Positions 34,571-42,993 of a stretch of DNA of 64,000 bases are shown piece by piece. This DNA comes from Nitrospirota bacterium (lineage in GTDB: Bacteria > Nitrospirota > Nitrospiria > Nitrospirales > Nitrospiraceae). Position 1 is the stretch's first letter. Each line of letters begins with the position of its first letter. The stretch is from the NCBI GenBank assembly GCA_030684575.1, contig JAUXVD010000012.1:1-64000 (forward strand). The letters run 5' to 3'. Position numbers and translations under genes: made by a program. The notes beneath the pieces are model-generated. The model was not told the origin of the DNA, made no database searches, and saw only the letters and a list, made by a program, of their open reading frames with translations.

Positions 34571-35695
34571 CTAAGGGATGGTCGAGTCATAGACCTGACC
34601 ATCGTCGATCGCGGTTAGCCCCTTCCCCAGGCTGTGGGGAACGCCAACCCTAACCGCACCGGAGCAGGACTCTCCCTTGCCGTCTTCGGCACGGAACGAA
34701 ACTTGATAGACACGGCCGTTGCCTTTCCCGGATCGCTCAGCTCGAACCGATACGGCACCGGCCTGAATCACCGCGTCGGGGCTCGTGTTGCCATCGCCCT
34801 GTCCATTGACTGGCTCATCCTGGGTCACGCTGGTGACGGTGATCGTCACCGCATCACCGTCTGGATCGGTCACGCCCATCACGACGATCGGGACAAACTG
34901 ATGCTTGGGCGACCAGAGGACAGCAGGAAAAGCCTGCGCATCCCTACAAACTGGTGGAGCGGATACTGGGGCAGTATTGTAGCGGATCGTATCGATACCC
35001 ACAGGAACGTCGGTAGGGATTCCTCCGATGATGACGGTCCTGATATTCGGAGCAGAATCCAAACTGCCGACTTGCAACATACTGTAACCACCAGCAGCAC
35101 CGTACCGGTAATTTAAAATACGTGCAGCACCGATACAGTCTGTCCCAAAGGTATTACACGAGCCCACCAATTGGTGACTCGCATCATAGACAGAAAAAGC
35201 AAAAATTGCAGAGGGGTCTGATTGCCAAAACGTCTCAACCTCAAAGAAATTAGTCGGATTGGCAAATTGGACAATCAACGCATGAAAATCGCTATTTGAA
35301 GATCCAGAACATTGCCCCGTACTCCAGCAAGAAACTGCATAAGACGCATTGGTGTACGCACCAAAGTAATGCGTCCCTGTGGGTGGCACCAAGCCTCGGA
35401 AAGAGGTGTCAGTCACATAGACTGGCCCGTACGTCGGTGGATCAACGCTACGAAAGTTATGGTCAAATGTATTGATCGTCACCCCTTCAAATAGATTGGA
35501 CAGGTTTATCCCAACCGCGTAGTTATCCGCTTCGATTTCTATGAGAACGGCCTCGGACGTGGAGCACAGGACGCTCCCGACCAATAGCACTAGTCCACCA
35601 ACTACCGTGGTTGCTTGTAGTCTTGTTTTAGTTTTTCCCCATGCCCGCTCATTCTCCTTACGCCAGTTCAAGGCAATCTGGGTGATCCGCTGCAT
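34571..35695 (-). CDS. exported protein with C-terminal Ig-like domain
   Basis: A 374-residue protein. An N-terminal 30-residue basic segment precedes the hydrophobic stretch TTVVGGLVLLVGSVLCSTSE, so it is probably secreted. The middle (about 60-240) is a Thr/Asn/Gly-rich beta domain with four cysteines. The C-terminal 110 residues (CRDAQAFPAVLWSPKHQFVP; TDPDGDAVTITVTSVTQDEP; NGRVYQVSFRAEDGKG) match a common Ig-like module of secreted bacterial proteins. AAGGAG lies 6 bases before the ATG. The base composition of its middle part is more AT-rich than neighbours, suggesting acquisition. A structured leader precedes it. Confidence 0.82.
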   Translation of the reverse strand: MQRITQIALNWRKENERAWGKTKTRLQATTVVGGLVLLVGSVLCSTSEAVLIEIEADNYAVGINLSNLFEGVTINTFDHNFRSVDPPTYGPVYVTDTSFRGLVPPTGTHYFGAYTNASYAVSCWSTGQCSGSSNSDFHALIVQFANPTNFFEVETFWQSDPSAIFAFSVYDASHQLVGSCNTFGTDCIGAARILNYRYGAAGGYSMLQVGSLDSAPNIRTVIIGGIPTDVPVGIDTIRYNTAPVSAPPVCRDAQAFPAVLWSPKHQFVPIVVMGVTDPDGDAVTITVTSVTQDEPVNGQGDGNTSPDAVIQAGAVSVRAERSGKGNGRVYQVSFRAEDGKGESCSGAVRVGVPHSLGKGLTAIDDGQVYDSTIP

Positions 35696-35741
35696 GGTGA
35701 TCTCCTTGTGAAGTTTCCGAACATGGTACTGCCGGAATAAG

Positions 35742-35819
35742 TGAGGGCAGGGGAGTTGCTGCTTACGGACCTGGCCGCAGGTTCCTAGCTCACGGCAACG
35801 GCGAGCGTGAGGCCCCTCA
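35742..35819 (-). promoter_or_regulatory. candidate structured RNA leader (three-stem) of the 34571 gene
   Basis: On the minus strand, an outer stem (35814-35819 with 35742-35747, TGAGGG/CCCTCA) encloses two hairpins. One is CTCACG/CGTGAG (35806-35811 with 35789-35794). The other is GGAACCTG/CAGGTCC around a CGGC loop (35778-35785 with 35767-35773). The single-stranded joiner GTAAGCAGCAAC follows. It ends 46 bases before the start codon. No riboswitch class that I know fits the joiners (compared mentally with c-di-GMP-I, TPP, cobalamin, fluoride). Confidence 0.45.
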
Positions 35820-36188
35820 AATCTATGACAGCGTACTTCCTCATTTTCATAGTACCCCTTGGTGATGGTCGGTGGTCGAGAGGCTCCCGCTCAACTCGGT
35901 CGAGTGAACCGTGATCCCCTGTCTCGGCGAAGCGCGGAAACGGACTCTCTCACGCAGGCAGACGTCTGTGAATGCAAGCAAGCCAGAAATGAGGGGTGAG
36001 TGGAGACTACTCCTTGGCTGACTCTGCATCTAAGAGTGCTCCAAGACCTGAGGACATCAGCAATTCATGTGAATCAGGTTATGACCCCTCATTCTAGTGC
36101 CGTCAAGCCCCCCTACAAACGAGGGGGATACCTAAATGAGTAATTCGTCACGCTGCGACAATCCTTGTTGTCGAGACCCTGATGACGG
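35820..36188. other. intergenic region with inverted repeats
   Basis: No gene is supported. A 12-bp near-perfect inverted repeat, AGAAATGAGGGGT at 35985-35997 and ACCCCTCATTCT at 36084-36095, flanks about 85 bases and resembles the ends of a small decayed element. CGACAA (36156-36161) and TTGTCG (36168-36173) form a hairpin 15 bases beyond the stop of the membrane-protein gene at 36189, possibly aiding termination, although no T-tract follows. Confidence 0.4.
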
Positions 36189-37058
36189 CTATGTCGACTT
36201 GGCGACAAAGGACGCGTCGAGCAGCTCGCGGTCGAAGCCAGGGGTGATGGTGCCTGTGCTGGCATAGAGGTAGAGGACGACGTCGAAGATGGTCGACATG
36301 GTGGAGAGGACGAGGCCTAGGAGCGGAAAATAGAGGATGGCAAGGACCATGATCGCAATGGCGAACATGGGCTGAGTCGCAATCATGCCTGCGCCGATGA
36401 TGAGGGCAAAAACGCCTGGGATGGCCCAGAAGTAGTAGAGCAGCCCGAATCCGAGACCGGCCAAGAGGTCTTCGCCCCAAGTTCGCCTGAGGAGCTGTAC
36501 CGACGTTTGAATGGCGTCGAGCGGGCCTTTTCGTTCCGCCACCAACACCGGCACCACGAGAAATGTGGCGACGGTCCAGACCAGACCCAGCATGCGCGCC
36601 ACCAGGTTCCCGACAAAACCGGACCTTCGTTCGATCGTTTTGAGGACCACTCCAATGGTGGCAGAGACCAGGGCCCAACCGAGGATCTGGGGGAAGCAGG
36701 ACAGGGCTTCGCGCAGCCCGTCCAGTATCGTCGCCTGTTTTCCTTCCAGTTTCCGCAAGACACAGATCGCGAGGGCGGCATTAAAAAAAATGGCGACGCC
36801 ATAGGCCACCACATAGAATAGAAACATGCCGACGTAGGACCAGGACTCCATCTCTTGACGCCCATCAGTCATTGAGGCCCCGGTCAATGCTCCGAGGATC
36901 GCAGGCACGGCAAACGACGCCGTGAGCAACATGAGGCTGGCAGACGAAGCAATGGGCAGGAGCAACAGGGTCTTGTCTTCCCAGAGAATCTGCCAGGCAG
37001 CCGACATGATGGCCTGCGTTCGCGCGATCCTCTGAGTCCACCCAGTTTGAGTCTGCAT
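36189..37058 (-). CDS. multi-pass membrane protein (DUF6159-like)
   Basis: A 289-residue integral membrane protein with six predicted helices, grouped as pairs near residues 30-60, 75-100, 130-180 and 205-265. Conserved-looking elements are WQILWEDKTLLLLP near the N-terminus, LVWTVATFLVVPVLVAE, and the motif IQTSVQLLRRTWGEDLLAG, which I recall from DUF6159 proteins. The ATG at 37058 is chosen because AAGGG lies about 5 bases upstream. It follows squalene synthase by 21 bases on the same strand. Function unknown. Confidence 0.82.
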   Translation of the reverse strand: MQTQTGWTQRIARTQAIMSAAWQILWEDKTLLLLPIASSASLMLLTASFAVPAILGALTGASMTDGRQEMESWSYVGMFLFYVVAYGVAIFFNAALAICVLRKLEGKQATILDGLREALSCFPQILGWALVSATIGVVLKTIERRSGFVGNLVARMLGLVWTVATFLVVPVLVAERKGPLDAIQTSVQLLRRTWGEDLLAGLGFGLLYYFWAIPGVFALIIGAGMIATQPMFAIAIMVLAILYFPLLGLVLSTMSTIFDVVLYLYASTGTITPGFDRELLDASFVAKST

Positions 37059-37079
37059 GAAAGCCCTTCGTGCCAAGCG

Positions 37080-38126
37080 CTAGATGATTTGCTTCCGGAG
37101 CCGACCCCAGTAGGCCGTCCCTACATGGCCACAGGCGCCGGTAAATGTCGTGAGCGCCATGATCTGGTAGACCTTGCTTCGGGGGATTTTCACTTTGACG
37201 GCCGGGTTCAAGAGGTCAGGTGACTGCATGACCAGCTTCAGCGATTCGCCGGCGGAGAGAATCGGCCACATACAGGAGAGCCGCAGCCGCATTTCGTGGC
37301 GCGGGATCGACATGGCGTAGAGCCAGCCTTGATCGAGATGTTCCACCGCCATACGAACCAGTTTACTCAGGACTGGCTGAAAACGCGTACGGTTTCGTTG
37401 GTCCAGTAAGTCTCGTGCGGTGAGCCCAGCTTCGGCCAGCAGGGGCGCAGGCACATAGCAGCGGCCATTCTGAAGATCCTGTGCAATATCTTTCACGATG
37501 TTTGTGAGTTGGAGTCCCTTCCCAAACCGCACCCCGACCTCAGCCATGTCCCGCACCTTCCACGAAGCCAGGGCCTTCCGATGTGCGCACATCAAATCAG
37601 TCCAGAACTCGCCGACACAACCAGCCACGTAATAGGTGTAGCGATCCAGATCGTCCAGCGTCTTCAACGCTGTAAGATCTGCTGCCGATCTGCCGGGAAA
37701 GGCCATGAGATCCATCTCCATGCCTTGCGTCAGCGTGGTCATGAGCCGTTGAATGCGGTGTCTATCGTCCGGCGAAAAAGTCAGGAAGAGCCTGAAGCAA
37801 TCTTCAAGCCGTTCAAGCAGGACACGCTCGGCAGAGTTCTGTTGGACTGGTCCCACGGCTCGCTGGATCTCTTGCACCTGAGTCCAGACGATCTGGTCGC
37901 TCGCGAACTGCGCTTTGAGTTGGCTAAGTAAATCCAACCGCCGCGGACGGTCGATCAAATCCGTGTCCGCAATCGTATCCGCGGCTCTGGCAAAGAGGTA
38001 GCCGAGGCTGACTTGATCGCGCACATCTGCCGGAACTACAACCAAGGTCGTATAGAAGAGACGGGAGACTTGCTTGAGGAGATCGCGGAGCAGTTCCTGC
38101 TTCGAAGCTTCTACGTTCGTCGCCAC
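37080..38126 (-). CDS. squalene synthase-type trans-isoprenyl diphosphate synthase
   Basis: A 348-residue enzyme of the squalene/phytoene synthase family. The first Asp-rich motif is RAADTIADTD (about residue 47) and the second is LTNIVKDIAQDLQNGRCYVP. RYTYYVAGCVGEFWTDL is the YxxxVAGxVG motif typical of squalene synthases rather than phytoene synthases. It condenses two farnesyl diphosphates to squalene, feeding hopanoid-type lipids. The GTG start is 2 bases after the cupredoxin stop, so translation is coupled. Whether the product is squalene or an intermediate needs biochemical proof. Confidence 0.9.
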   Translation of the reverse strand: MATNVEASKQELLRDLLKQVSRLFYTTLVVVPADVRDQVSLGYLFARAADTIADTDLIDRPRRLDLLSQLKAQFASDQIVWTQVQEIQRAVGPVQQNSAERVLLERLEDCFRLFLTFSPDDRHRIQRLMTTLTQGMEMDLMAFPGRSAADLTALKTLDDLDRYTYYVAGCVGEFWTDLMCAHRKALASWKVRDMAEVGVRFGKGLQLTNIVKDIAQDLQNGRCYVPAPLLAEAGLTARDLLDQRNRTRFQPVLSKLVRMAVEHLDQGWLYAMSIPRHEMRLRLSCMWPILSAGESLKLVMQSPDLLNPAVKVKIPRSKVYQIMALTTFTGACGHVGTAYWGRLRKQII

Positions 38127-38128
38127 AG

Positions 38129-38569
38129 CTATCGCACTTCCAACTTCCCTTCCATCCCTTTGTCGCGATGGCTGGGCAATGGCCAGAGACGTTTGTCACA
38201 GTAGATGGGAAAGGTGCCAGGCTGAGTCGGCGTGAATTTAATGGTGACGGTCTTGTCGGCGCTCACATCCTGTTCGACGAATAGGCTGCCGGCCGGGTCC
38301 TTGATGATAAAATTGTGCGGGGTAATCCACGTCACGCTGGTCAGCGTCAACTCGACCGGCTTCCCGGCTTCGACAATCAAATGTTTTGGCGTATACGAGT
38401 AACTATCGAGTGTGACCGTGGCTCGCTGCACCCCATCTGCGGCCACCGGGACCACGACGGGGACCTGGGACAGAAGCGGTTCCGCTGCAGACAGGACCGT
38501 CAGGCCGACAGACGCGAGCCATCCGACCGTCACCAACAGCTGAAACAGTTGTCCTGGTGCCTTCCGCAT
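38129..38569 (-). CDS. exported cupredoxin-like copper protein
   Basis: A 146-residue protein. A signal peptide covers about residues 1-28 (LLVTVGWLASVGLTVLSA). The mature beta-sandwich has the type 1 copper ligands in order: His in WITPHNFII, Cys in FPIYCDKR, His in PLPSHRDKG and Met in KGMEG. The loop between Cys and the second His is about 10 residues, longer than in plastocyanin. It should be periplasmic and carry electrons or bind copper. It is the first gene of the squalene synthase operon, and its ribosome-binding site lies in a perfect hairpin. Confidence 0.88.
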   Translation of the reverse strand: MRKAPGQLFQLLVTVGWLASVGLTVLSAAEPLLSQVPVVVPVAADGVQRATVTLDSYSYTPKHLIVEAGKPVELTLTSVTWITPHNFIIKDPAGSLFVEQDVSADKTVTIKFTPTQPGTFPIYCDKRLWPLPSHRDKGMEGKLEVR

Positions 38570-38570
38570 G

Positions 38571-38588
38571 ATCCTGTTCTAACAGGAT
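38571..38588 (-). promoter_or_regulatory. perfect hairpin covering the cupredoxin ribosome-binding site
   Basis: The minus strand reads ATCCTGT-TAGA-ACAGGAT, a 7-bp perfect stem with a 4-base loop, ending one base before the ATG at 38569. The only Shine-Dalgarno-like bases (CAGGA) are in the 3' arm. It could block translation until melted, or be a protein operator. Confidence 0.5.
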
Positions 38589-38789
38589 GGGCTGGAATGG
38601 GTCAACTTTGCCTAGGAGTTTCATGGACTTCCAGCGCCTTGACCTTGGCAACTTCGGAGTTATTACACCATGACATCGTCACTGGTTGCTTTGATTGAGA
38701 TGCAATTCGGGGAACCGGTTAGTATAATCACCCTCAGTGATGACTCGCCCGATGAGGGGGCGAGAACGTGGTCTTGAAGGAGGATCTCG

Positions 38790-39677
38790 ATGAAGTGGAT
38801 GAAGGGTACGTTCTTGTTGTTGGCCGCCAACATTCTGATCATGGTGACGCTGTCGCTCACCGTGCCGTTAATTATCAACATCGTCCTGCCGATGTTCGGG
38901 ATCGATCTCCGGGGATCGGTCGATCTCAGCTCGCTGGTCTGGGCTCTCGTGCTCGGCTTCGGCGGCGCCTTTATTAGTTTGGCCTTCTCCAAACAAATGG
39001 CGCGGGCCATGTTGGATTGCCGCCAGATCACACAACCACGGACCCAAGCGGAGCAGGTCATTTACGGGTCAGTCCAGGAAATCGCACAGCGGCTCCAGAT
39101 CACGATGCCTGAGGTCTGGGTCTACGAATCTCCCGACCCCAACGCCTTCGCAACCGGCCCCAGCAAGAACAACTCGATGGTCGCGGTCTCGACTGGCTTG
39201 TTAAGCAACTTACACGAGCAGGAAGTGCGCGCCGTCCTCGCCCACGAAATGGGACATGTCTACAACGGGGACATGTTCGCAACGACCGTGCTGGCAGGAT
39301 TGATGAATACCTTCGTGTACTACATCGCCATGTGGGTGCGCCGGTTCTTTGCAGATCGCGATCAGGCGATGCTCGGATTTGGTCTGTCGATCGTGCTCCA
39401 GATCATCGTCAGCATCCTCGCCTCAGTCCTGATCAGCTGGTTTTCGCGGCAACGTGAATTTGGCGCGGATGCCTTCTCAGCCAAGGTGTACGGCAAGGAC
39501 TCGATGATTTCGGCTCTGCGCGCGATCGATCGGTGGGTCAGCCGTTCGCAAGTGGAATATTCCTCGCAAGATGCGCTCGCCACCATGAAGATTTCCGGTA
39601 AAACCACAGGGTTCATGCATATTTTCGCCACCCATCCGCCGATTGAAGCGCGTATCGATGCCTTGGAGCGACTCTAA
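38790..39677 (+). CDS. htpX: membrane zinc protease HtpX
   Basis: A 295-residue M48 protease of the inner membrane that removes misfolded membrane proteins. Two N-terminal helices are at about residues 5-30 and 40-65. The zinc motif HEMGH is in VRAVLAHEMGHVYNGDM, two further helices are at about 180 and 200, and the third zinc ligand Glu is in SRQREFGADAFSAK. The substrate-groove motif PNAFATGPSKNNSMVAVSTG is typical. AAGGAGG lies 7 bases before the ATG. It is normally induced by envelope or heat stress; no such site is visible here. Confidence 0.95.
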   Translation: MKWMKGTFLLLAANILIMVTLSLTVPLIINIVLPMFGIDLRGSVDLSSLVWALVLGFGGAFISLAFSKQMARAMLDCRQITQPRTQAEQVIYGSVQEIAQRLQITMPEVWVYESPDPNAFATGPSKNNSMVAVSTGLLSNLHEQEVRAVLAHEMGHVYNGDMFATTVLAGLMNTFVYYIAMWVRRFFADRDQAMLGFGLSIVLQIIVSILASVLISWFSRQREFGADAFSAKVYGKDSMISALRAIDRWVSRSQVEYSSQDALATMKISGKTTGFMHIFATHPPIEARIDALERL

Positions 39678-39690
39678 CCGAGAGGTCCCG

Positions 39691-40311
39691 ATGGAACAAC
39701 TGCGTCAGAGTCTGGTGGGATTACTCATAGGAATGAGTTCGATCGTCGGCATGGGCTCAAGCGACCTGCTTGAGCCAAGCTCCGCTCAGGCGAGAGAAGA
39801 AGGGAGCATACTCATGGCAGCACAGACGCCCATGGTCTACGACTTTACGCTGAACGATATCGATGGCAAACCGGTCTCACTAAGCCAGTTCCGTGGCAAG
39901 GTGCTGTTGTTGATCAACACGGCCAGTTTCTGCGGCAATACGCCGCAATATACGGATCTGGAAAAAATGTACGAGCAGTATCGGGAGAAGGGCTTTGAGA
40001 TCCTGGCGTTCCCTGCCAACAACTTCGGACAGCAGGAGCCGGGGACGAATGCTGAGATCAAAACGTTTTGCTACACTAAATACAGCTTGTCGTTTCCACT
40101 CTTTAGCAAAATCAGCGTGAAAGGCGACGACAAACATCCACTCTACCGGTACCTGACCGAACAGAGCCCGTTCCCCGGTGAAGTGGAGTGGAACTTTCAG
40201 AAGTATCTGGTCGACCGGTCAGGAAAAGTCGTTGCGCGATACCCGCACCGCACGAAGCCCTTGGCCTCCGAGATCGTCCAGGATGTCGAACGTATGCTCG
40301 CGGCCCGCTAA
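39691..40311 (+). CDS. glutathione peroxidase-family thiol peroxidase, possibly exported
   Basis: A 206-residue protein. The peroxidase core begins near residue 48 (MVYDFTLNDIDGKPVSLSQF). It has the active Cys81 in NTASFCGNTPQY, Gln114 in FPANNFGQQEPG and the Trp/Asn segment VEWNFQKYLVDRSG. It is a cysteine enzyme, more likely thioredoxin- than glutathione-dependent. The first 36 residues look like a signal peptide (LVGLLIGMSSIVGMG...AQA). A second start at ATG 39814, with GGGAG 7 bases before it, would give a cytoplasmic form. Which start is used is unresolved. It follows htpX by 13 bases and may be cotranscribed. Confidence 0.88.
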   Translation: MEQLRQSLVGLLIGMSSIVGMGSSDLLEPSSAQAREEGSILMAAQTPMVYDFTLNDIDGKPVSLSQFRGKVLLLINTASFCGNTPQYTDLEKMYEQYREKGFEILAFPANNFGQQEPGTNAEIKTFCYTKYSLSFPLFSKISVKGDDKHPLYRYLTEQSPFPGEVEWNFQKYLVDRSGKVVARYPHRTKPLASEIVQDVERMLAAR

Positions 40312-40315
40312 CGCC

Positions 40316-40600
40316 TCACGTTTTTCGATAAAAAGAAATATTGGCTCGGTATTCCTGAATCGCGGCGGCCAGACTCTGGCTGCCGCGAGGGATATTTGCA
40401 TCCAGCGCATCTTCAATCGCCTGATCGTCGATTTCCACATCATACCGGTCTTGGACGTTCGTCCTGACCGGCCCCTGCGTAATATCCCGCGGCATGAAAA
40501 TCTCTTTCCACACTTCCTTCTCGACCAGGCACACGTCTCTGAATCGTTCATAGAGCAGCGCCAGCTTCTCCGCATCCGTCACTTTAATACGCTCTCCCAT
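40316..40600 (-). CDS. small conserved hypothetical protein
   Basis: A 94-residue acidic cytoplasmic protein, starting MGERIKVTDAEKLALLYERF. It contains RDVCLVEKEVWKEIFMP and ends SLAAAIQEYRANISFYRKT. No signal peptide or metal motif is present. AAAAGGAG lies 7 bases ahead of the ATG. It is convergent with the peroxidase gene, ending 5 bases from its stop. No domain recognised. Confidence 0.8.
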   Translation of the reverse strand: MGERIKVTDAEKLALLYERFRDVCLVEKEVWKEIFMPRDITQGPVRTNVQDRYDVEIDDQAIEDALDANIPRGSQSLAAAIQEYRANISFYRKT

Positions 40601-40783
40601 CCTGCTCCTTTTCTCCGTTTAATGACTATGGCCGTCGCCGCTATATTTCCCGCCGCCCGGCATCTGTGACGGGGCAGGAATGCCTGTCAGGTCCAAACCG
40701 GCCGGCGCAGGACTCGAGCCCCCCACCGCGCCGGATCGCGTCGCAAACGAGGAAAAGACGCGACGTATAACCGCTCCCCATGC

Positions 40784-41422
40784 TTACTGGTGCGGATTTA
40801 TACCGGCAGGAGCAGCCTGCTCCACAATAACAAACCGCATGGTGCCTACTTGATTGGCCGCGTGAAACGGCTGCTGTCCGAGCGGCGTGATGAAAATCTT
40901 CGCCACATAATTTCCCACGGCCCATCTCTCGCCCGACTTCTTCAACTCAAGATAGCCGTACCGTTCATGGCCCGGCAGCTGAATGGCATCTTTCCCTACC
41001 GGCATCTCGCTCAACTGTTCCCCCGGTTGATCCAGAAACCATTGCACGCCGAACAGCGCGGGATCTTCTAACGGAGCCACCTCAAACACAATGTAGACCA
41101 CTGGCGTCTCAGGCGTAAAGATCGCGCCAGGCTCAACGGGCTTCAAGCGGGGATCCTGGGTATACCAGCCTTTGCGGCCGAACGTATCCCACTCGACCTC
41201 ATATCCTCTGGCCATCTTGATCCAGGTAAACAGGGATTGCGGGATGCCCTTCTTTTGTACGTCGAATGACGGGCTCTGCGTGGGATCAGCCTCGGTGCTG
41301 GCCTGCTCTTTCGAGACGAATGAATCCCGCGCTTCGACTCCGTCCCAGGCACAGAGTCCAAATCCCACAGCGGCCAATATGCTCAGCAGAACCTGCGTAC
41401 TACTGTTGCTTCGCGTACACAT
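40784..41422 (-). CDS. exported protein of unknown function
   Basis: A 212-residue protein with a signal peptide (about residues 9-32, QVLLSILAAVGFGLCAWDGVEA). The mature region is mixed beta, with WIKMARGYEVEWDTFGRKGW, PETPVVYIVFEVAPLEDPAL and YVAKIFITPLGQQPFHAANQ. ATG 41422 is preferred because AAAGGTGG lies 5 bases upstream; the open frame starts 10 codons earlier. A protein-like reading frame continues in phase for 53 codons beyond the TAA stop to 40622 (see findings). No family recognised. Confidence 0.78.
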   Translation of the reverse strand: MCTRSNSSTQVLLSILAAVGFGLCAWDGVEARDSFVSKEQASTEADPTQSPSFDVQKKGIPQSLFTWIKMARGYEVEWDTFGRKGWYTQDPRLKPVEPGAIFTPETPVVYIVFEVAPLEDPALFGVQWFLDQPGEQLSEMPVGKDAIQLPGHERYGYLELKKSGERWAVGNYVAKIFITPLGQQPFHAANQVGTMRFVIVEQAAPAGINPHQ

Positions 41423-41576
41423 GGAAGCCACCTTTAACGGCTGTTTGCTCATGTAGTTATGGTATCGGGAGCGCCGCTATGGGTCAATGGTCGACTGACG
41501 GCGTGGCTCATCTTTATACGCTCAGACCCAGCGTCTATGCTACGCTTAATCAGATATCCCTCTCGAAAAGGACCCA

Positions 41577-42980
41577 GTGCCGCTGACGTCGACCACCACC
41601 CTTCACGAAACTACGCCAACCACTCCCCGATCTCCGAGTGCAGGCGAACAGGGCCTTCGATATGGCCTTCGGGATGGAGCCTGCCAGGCCATCACGCAAG
41701 GCAGCGGAGAGCAATACCTCTCTGCCTTTGCGCTGCTCCTGCATGCCAGCCCATTCCAGTTGAGTGCATTGTCGGCGCTACCCCAACTCATCGGAACGGG
41801 GGCTCAACTTGCCTCCGTCAAACTCTTGCAATGGTTCCCCAATCGCAAAGTGCTCATCTCTGTCGGCACCGTAGGGCAAGCCCTCGCGTGGATCCCCATC
41901 CTGCTCCTGCCGCTGCTGCTTCCGCAGTGGGGGCCATGGCTCATCGTGGGCGGTGCCGCCGCCTATTTCGCATGCGCCCACTTCACGACACCGGCTTGGA
42001 ACAGCTTGATTGCCGACTGGATCGATCAGCATGAACGGGGTGCCTACTTCGCGCGCAGAGCTCAAATCATCGCCATCCTCAGCTTCTTCGCACTCTGCGG
42101 AGCCGGATGGGTCCTCAGCCTCTGGCAGGATTCCACTGCGGCCTGGTGGGGGTTCGTCGTCATCTTCTCCATTGCGGGAGCCGCTCGCCTGCTCTCGGTC
42201 CTGGCCCTGTCGCCTATTCAGGATATACATCCGACCGCCCATCGCGAGGCACAACAAGGATTTCGCGTTTTTTTCCGTCAGCGGCTCACGAAAGACTTTC
42301 GCCGTTTCCTGCTCTTCGCAGGACTCATGCATGCCGCCGTGTTAGTAGCCGGCCCATTTTTCGTCCTGTACATGCTGCAAGAAATCCATCTGTCCTATTT
42401 CGGGTACGGAGGATGGCTGGCGGCAGGACTTCTCGGTCAGCTCATGACCCTACAGGCTTGGGGCCAATTCGGAGACCGCTTCGGCAACAAGGCATTGATG
42501 TCCATCACCGGATTCACTGTGCCGTTTCTTCCCATGCTCTACCTCGTGAGCACGAACTTCGGCTTTCTGATGGCAGTCAATTTCTTGGGCGGTGTGATCT
42601 GGGCAGGCCTGGCCTTGAGTCTGCAGAATTATGTATTCGATTCGGTCGGTCCTGAGGACCGCGCGAAAGCCATTGCCTTGTACAGCACGGTCAATGCCGT
42701 AGGATGGTCGGTGGGAGCCTTGCTCGGCAGTCGGTTGGTCGAAGGCCTGCCCTCGCACGTCGAATGGGCCGGTGTCACACTCACCTATGCATCAAACTTG
42801 CCCTTCGTCTTCTTTCTCTCAGGCCTCCTGCGGCTGCTGGTTTCGGCCTGCCTTCTTGGCACCTTCCATGAAGCACGGCAAGTGGAGGCGCTGCCGCGGC
42901 AACAACTCTTCTGGGAGTTGCCGCTGGTGAAACCCCTTGCTCAATTTGCGACCTGGACGCGCCCCAAAACAACTCGCTAG
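41577..42980 (+). CDS. major facilitator superfamily transporter
   Basis: A 467-residue membrane protein with about 11-12 transmembrane segments in two halves, broken by a cytoplasmic loop near residues 215-240 (HPTAHREAQQGFRVFFRQRL). The first half begins LRYGLRDGACQAITQGSGEQ and has LPQLIGTGAQLASVKLLQWF. The second half has LGQLMTLQAWGQFGDRFGNK, the MFS A-like motif (GQFGDRFGNK), and ends with a polar tail. The GTG start follows AAAGGA. Substrate unknown; no adjacent functional partner. Confidence 0.88.
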   Translation: MPLTSTTTLHETTPTTPRSPSAGEQGLRYGLRDGACQAITQGSGEQYLSAFALLLHASPFQLSALSALPQLIGTGAQLASVKLLQWFPNRKVLISVGTVGQALAWIPILLLPLLLPQWGPWLIVGGAAAYFACAHFTTPAWNSLIADWIDQHERGAYFARRAQIIAILSFFALCGAGWVLSLWQDSTAAWWGFVVIFSIAGAARLLSVLALSPIQDIHPTAHREAQQGFRVFFRQRLTKDFRRFLLFAGLMHAAVLVAGPFFVLYMLQEIHLSYFGYGGWLAAGLLGQLMTLQAWGQFGDRFGNKALMSITGFTVPFLPMLYLVSTNFGFLMAVNFLGGVIWAGLALSLQNYVFDSVGPEDRAKAIALYSTVNAVGWSVGALLGSRLVEGLPSHVEWAGVTLTYASNLPFVFFLSGLLRLLVSACLLGTFHEARQVEALPRQQLFWELPLVKPLAQFATWTRPKTTR

Positions 42981-42993
42981 AACGTCGGTCCCG

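Noticed and set aside
35742-35819. Possible small SRP RNA: the strand contains CCAGGTCCGTAAGCAGC, similar to the SRP motif CAGGTCCGGAAGGAAGCAGC.
   Set aside because: The essential GGAA tetraloop and its closing GG are missing, and the flanking stems do not form SRP helix 8.
36148-36678. A 176-codon minus-strand frame over the membrane-protein gene.
   Set aside because: It is a frame shadow of the 36189 gene, without membrane segments or codon bias.
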